This document shows positions 63,567 through 64,000 of a stretch of DNA of 64,000 nt, one piece after another. Both the position numbers and the translations under genes were made by a program. Position 1 is the first letter of the stretch. Each line of letters opens with the position of its first letter. Source of the stretch: Fidelibacterota bacterium (GTDB lineage: Bacteria > Fidelibacterota > UBA8477 > JABMPR01); contig JADHVL010000004.1 in NCBI GenBank assembly GCA_016784025.1, positions 114,663 through 178,662 on the forward strand, written 5' to 3'. Under the pieces are notes generated by a model. That model had not been told where the DNA came from. It saw only the letters and a program-made list of their open reading frames with translations, and made no database searches.

Positions 63567-63845
63567 CTATTTAAGCAGTAGCATCCGCTTCACATGCTGT
63601 TCACCATTTGCTTCCAGCATATACAGGTAAGTACCTGCAGGGAAATCAGCAGCATTGAAATGAACAATGTGCGTTCCTGCAGACTGGTAGGTGTTTACCA
63701 GCTGACTAACAGTAGACCCGCGCATATCATAAATCACAAGACTTACATGACCTGATGTAGGCAAACCATAGCTAATAGTTGTGCTTGGATTGAAGGGGTT
63801 AGGATAGTTCTGGTTAAGCGTATAGGCATCCGGAATCATTGCCAT
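63567..63845 (-). CDS. Orphan T9SS C-terminal sorting domain, probable gene remnant
   Basis: 92 residues that consist only of a sorting domain: AMIPDAYTLNQNYPNPFNPS, VSLVIYDMRGSTVSQL, AGTYLYMLEANGEQHVKRML and final LLLK. Such domains normally close proteins of several hundred residues. The frame stays open about 36 codons further upstream without an ATG, then meets a stop, and a rightward gene begins at 63952. There is no signal peptide and no good ribosome site, so this looks like the left-over 3' end of a deleted cargo gene that kept its terminator. Confidence 0.7.
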   Translation of the reverse strand: MAMIPDAYTLNQNYPNPFNPSTTISYGLPTSGHVSLVIYDMRGSTVSQLVNTYQSAGTHIVHFNAADFPAGTYLYMLEANGEQHVKRMLLLK

Positions 63846-63951
63846 ATCCTCAGTATCCTCATCGCTGTTTAGCCGTTTAGCATTATGGACATGAAAGTCT
63901 AATTTATTAAGAGAGACTTTGGCTAGTTTGAAAGCTTGAAAGGAGCATCAA

Positions 63952-64000
63952 ATGAATCAAAAGTCAGAGTCTGAAAGACGCGTAAAAGAGATACGCAGGA
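63952..64000 (+). CDS. 5' end of a rightward gene cut by the window edge
   Basis: ATG at 63952 follows AAAGGAG with seven bases between, and 16 codons read MNQKSESERRVKEIRR, charged and likely cytoplasmic. Too short to name. The strong ribosome site makes it a real gene start. Confidence 0.6.
   Translation, partial: MNQKSESERRVKEIRR

Noticed and set aside
63846..63950. Upstream extension of the orphan sorting-domain gene
   Set aside because: The frame is open for about 36 codons but has no ATG, no ribosome site and then a stop; it is better seen as remnant sequence.
1..64000. CRISPR arrays, insertion sequences, rRNA or tRNA genes
   Set aside because: I found no regularly spaced identical repeats, no transposase, and no sequence with tRNA or rRNA character.

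Overview
The window (64 kb, AT-leaning, Gram-negative) looks like a chromosome segment from a member of the FCB group. Several very large secreted proteins end in a type IX secretion (Por) C-terminal sorting domain with the YPNPFNPSTTI-type motif, and there are outer-membrane proteins, lipoproteins, a DUF5916 protein and a gingipain-family protein. This combination is most typical of 'Candidatus Marinimicrobia' (Neomarinimicrobiota) and neighbouring phyla. The phylum is an inference; no rRNA or tRNA gene is visible to confirm it.

Layout. 1-6.2 kb: a leftward operon for the pyruvate dehydrogenase complex (aceE, aceF, lpd), with a chloramphenicol-acetyltransferase-fold gene 12 bp downstream, cut by the left edge. 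6.5-17.5 kb: a putative membrane protein, a 1,890-residue secreted beta-propeller/FnIII protein with a T9SS tail, a stand-alone receiver protein, a TPR histidine kinase with an NtrC-type regulator, and a frameshifted bacteriohemerythrin. 17.7-22.4 kb: two tandem secreted paralogues, a diguanylate cyclase with a c-heme-type sensor, and a membrane/spermidine-synthase fusion. 22.9-27.1 kb: a sulfide:quinone oxidoreductase operon with sulfur-carrier proteins (DUF1641, DsrC/TusE-like, DsrE-like), facing a multiheme cytochrome lipoprotein that has a good Fur-box-like site upstream. 27.6-34.5 kb: an oxidoreductase, two outer-membrane proteins and a P1-nuclease/phospholipase-C-fold enzyme.

34.6-44.6 kb: a compact eight-gene leftward operon, mostly joined by 4-bp start/stop overlaps: Hpt, receiver, giant hybrid kinase, Hpt-REC-GGDEF-REC protein, receiver, HEAT-repeat membrane protein, membrane glycosyltransferase 2, and an uncharacterised membrane-anchored protein. 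It reads as a complete phosphorelay and c-di-GMP circuit wired to synthesis of an exported glycan.

44.8-53 kb: a secreted protein, an M61 peptidase, a lone PycTM-like (Pycsar effector family) membrane protein, then a pilus-like locus. That locus has two prepilin-like genes and three tandem PilX-like paralogues. Four of its five genes carry the same upstream element: an AGGWATCCCC box, a TAAMAT-like hexamer exactly 35 nt later and the start codon exactly 40 nt after that. This strict geometry is the clearest undescribed regulatory signal in the window.

53-64 kb: secreted hydrolases and adhesin-like proteins (alpha/beta hydrolase lipoprotein, CotH/lamin-tail protein, LamG protein, C25-like protein lacking the usual histidine and ending in a dockerin-like module), an orphan T9SS sorting domain, and the first codons of a rightward gene at the right edge.
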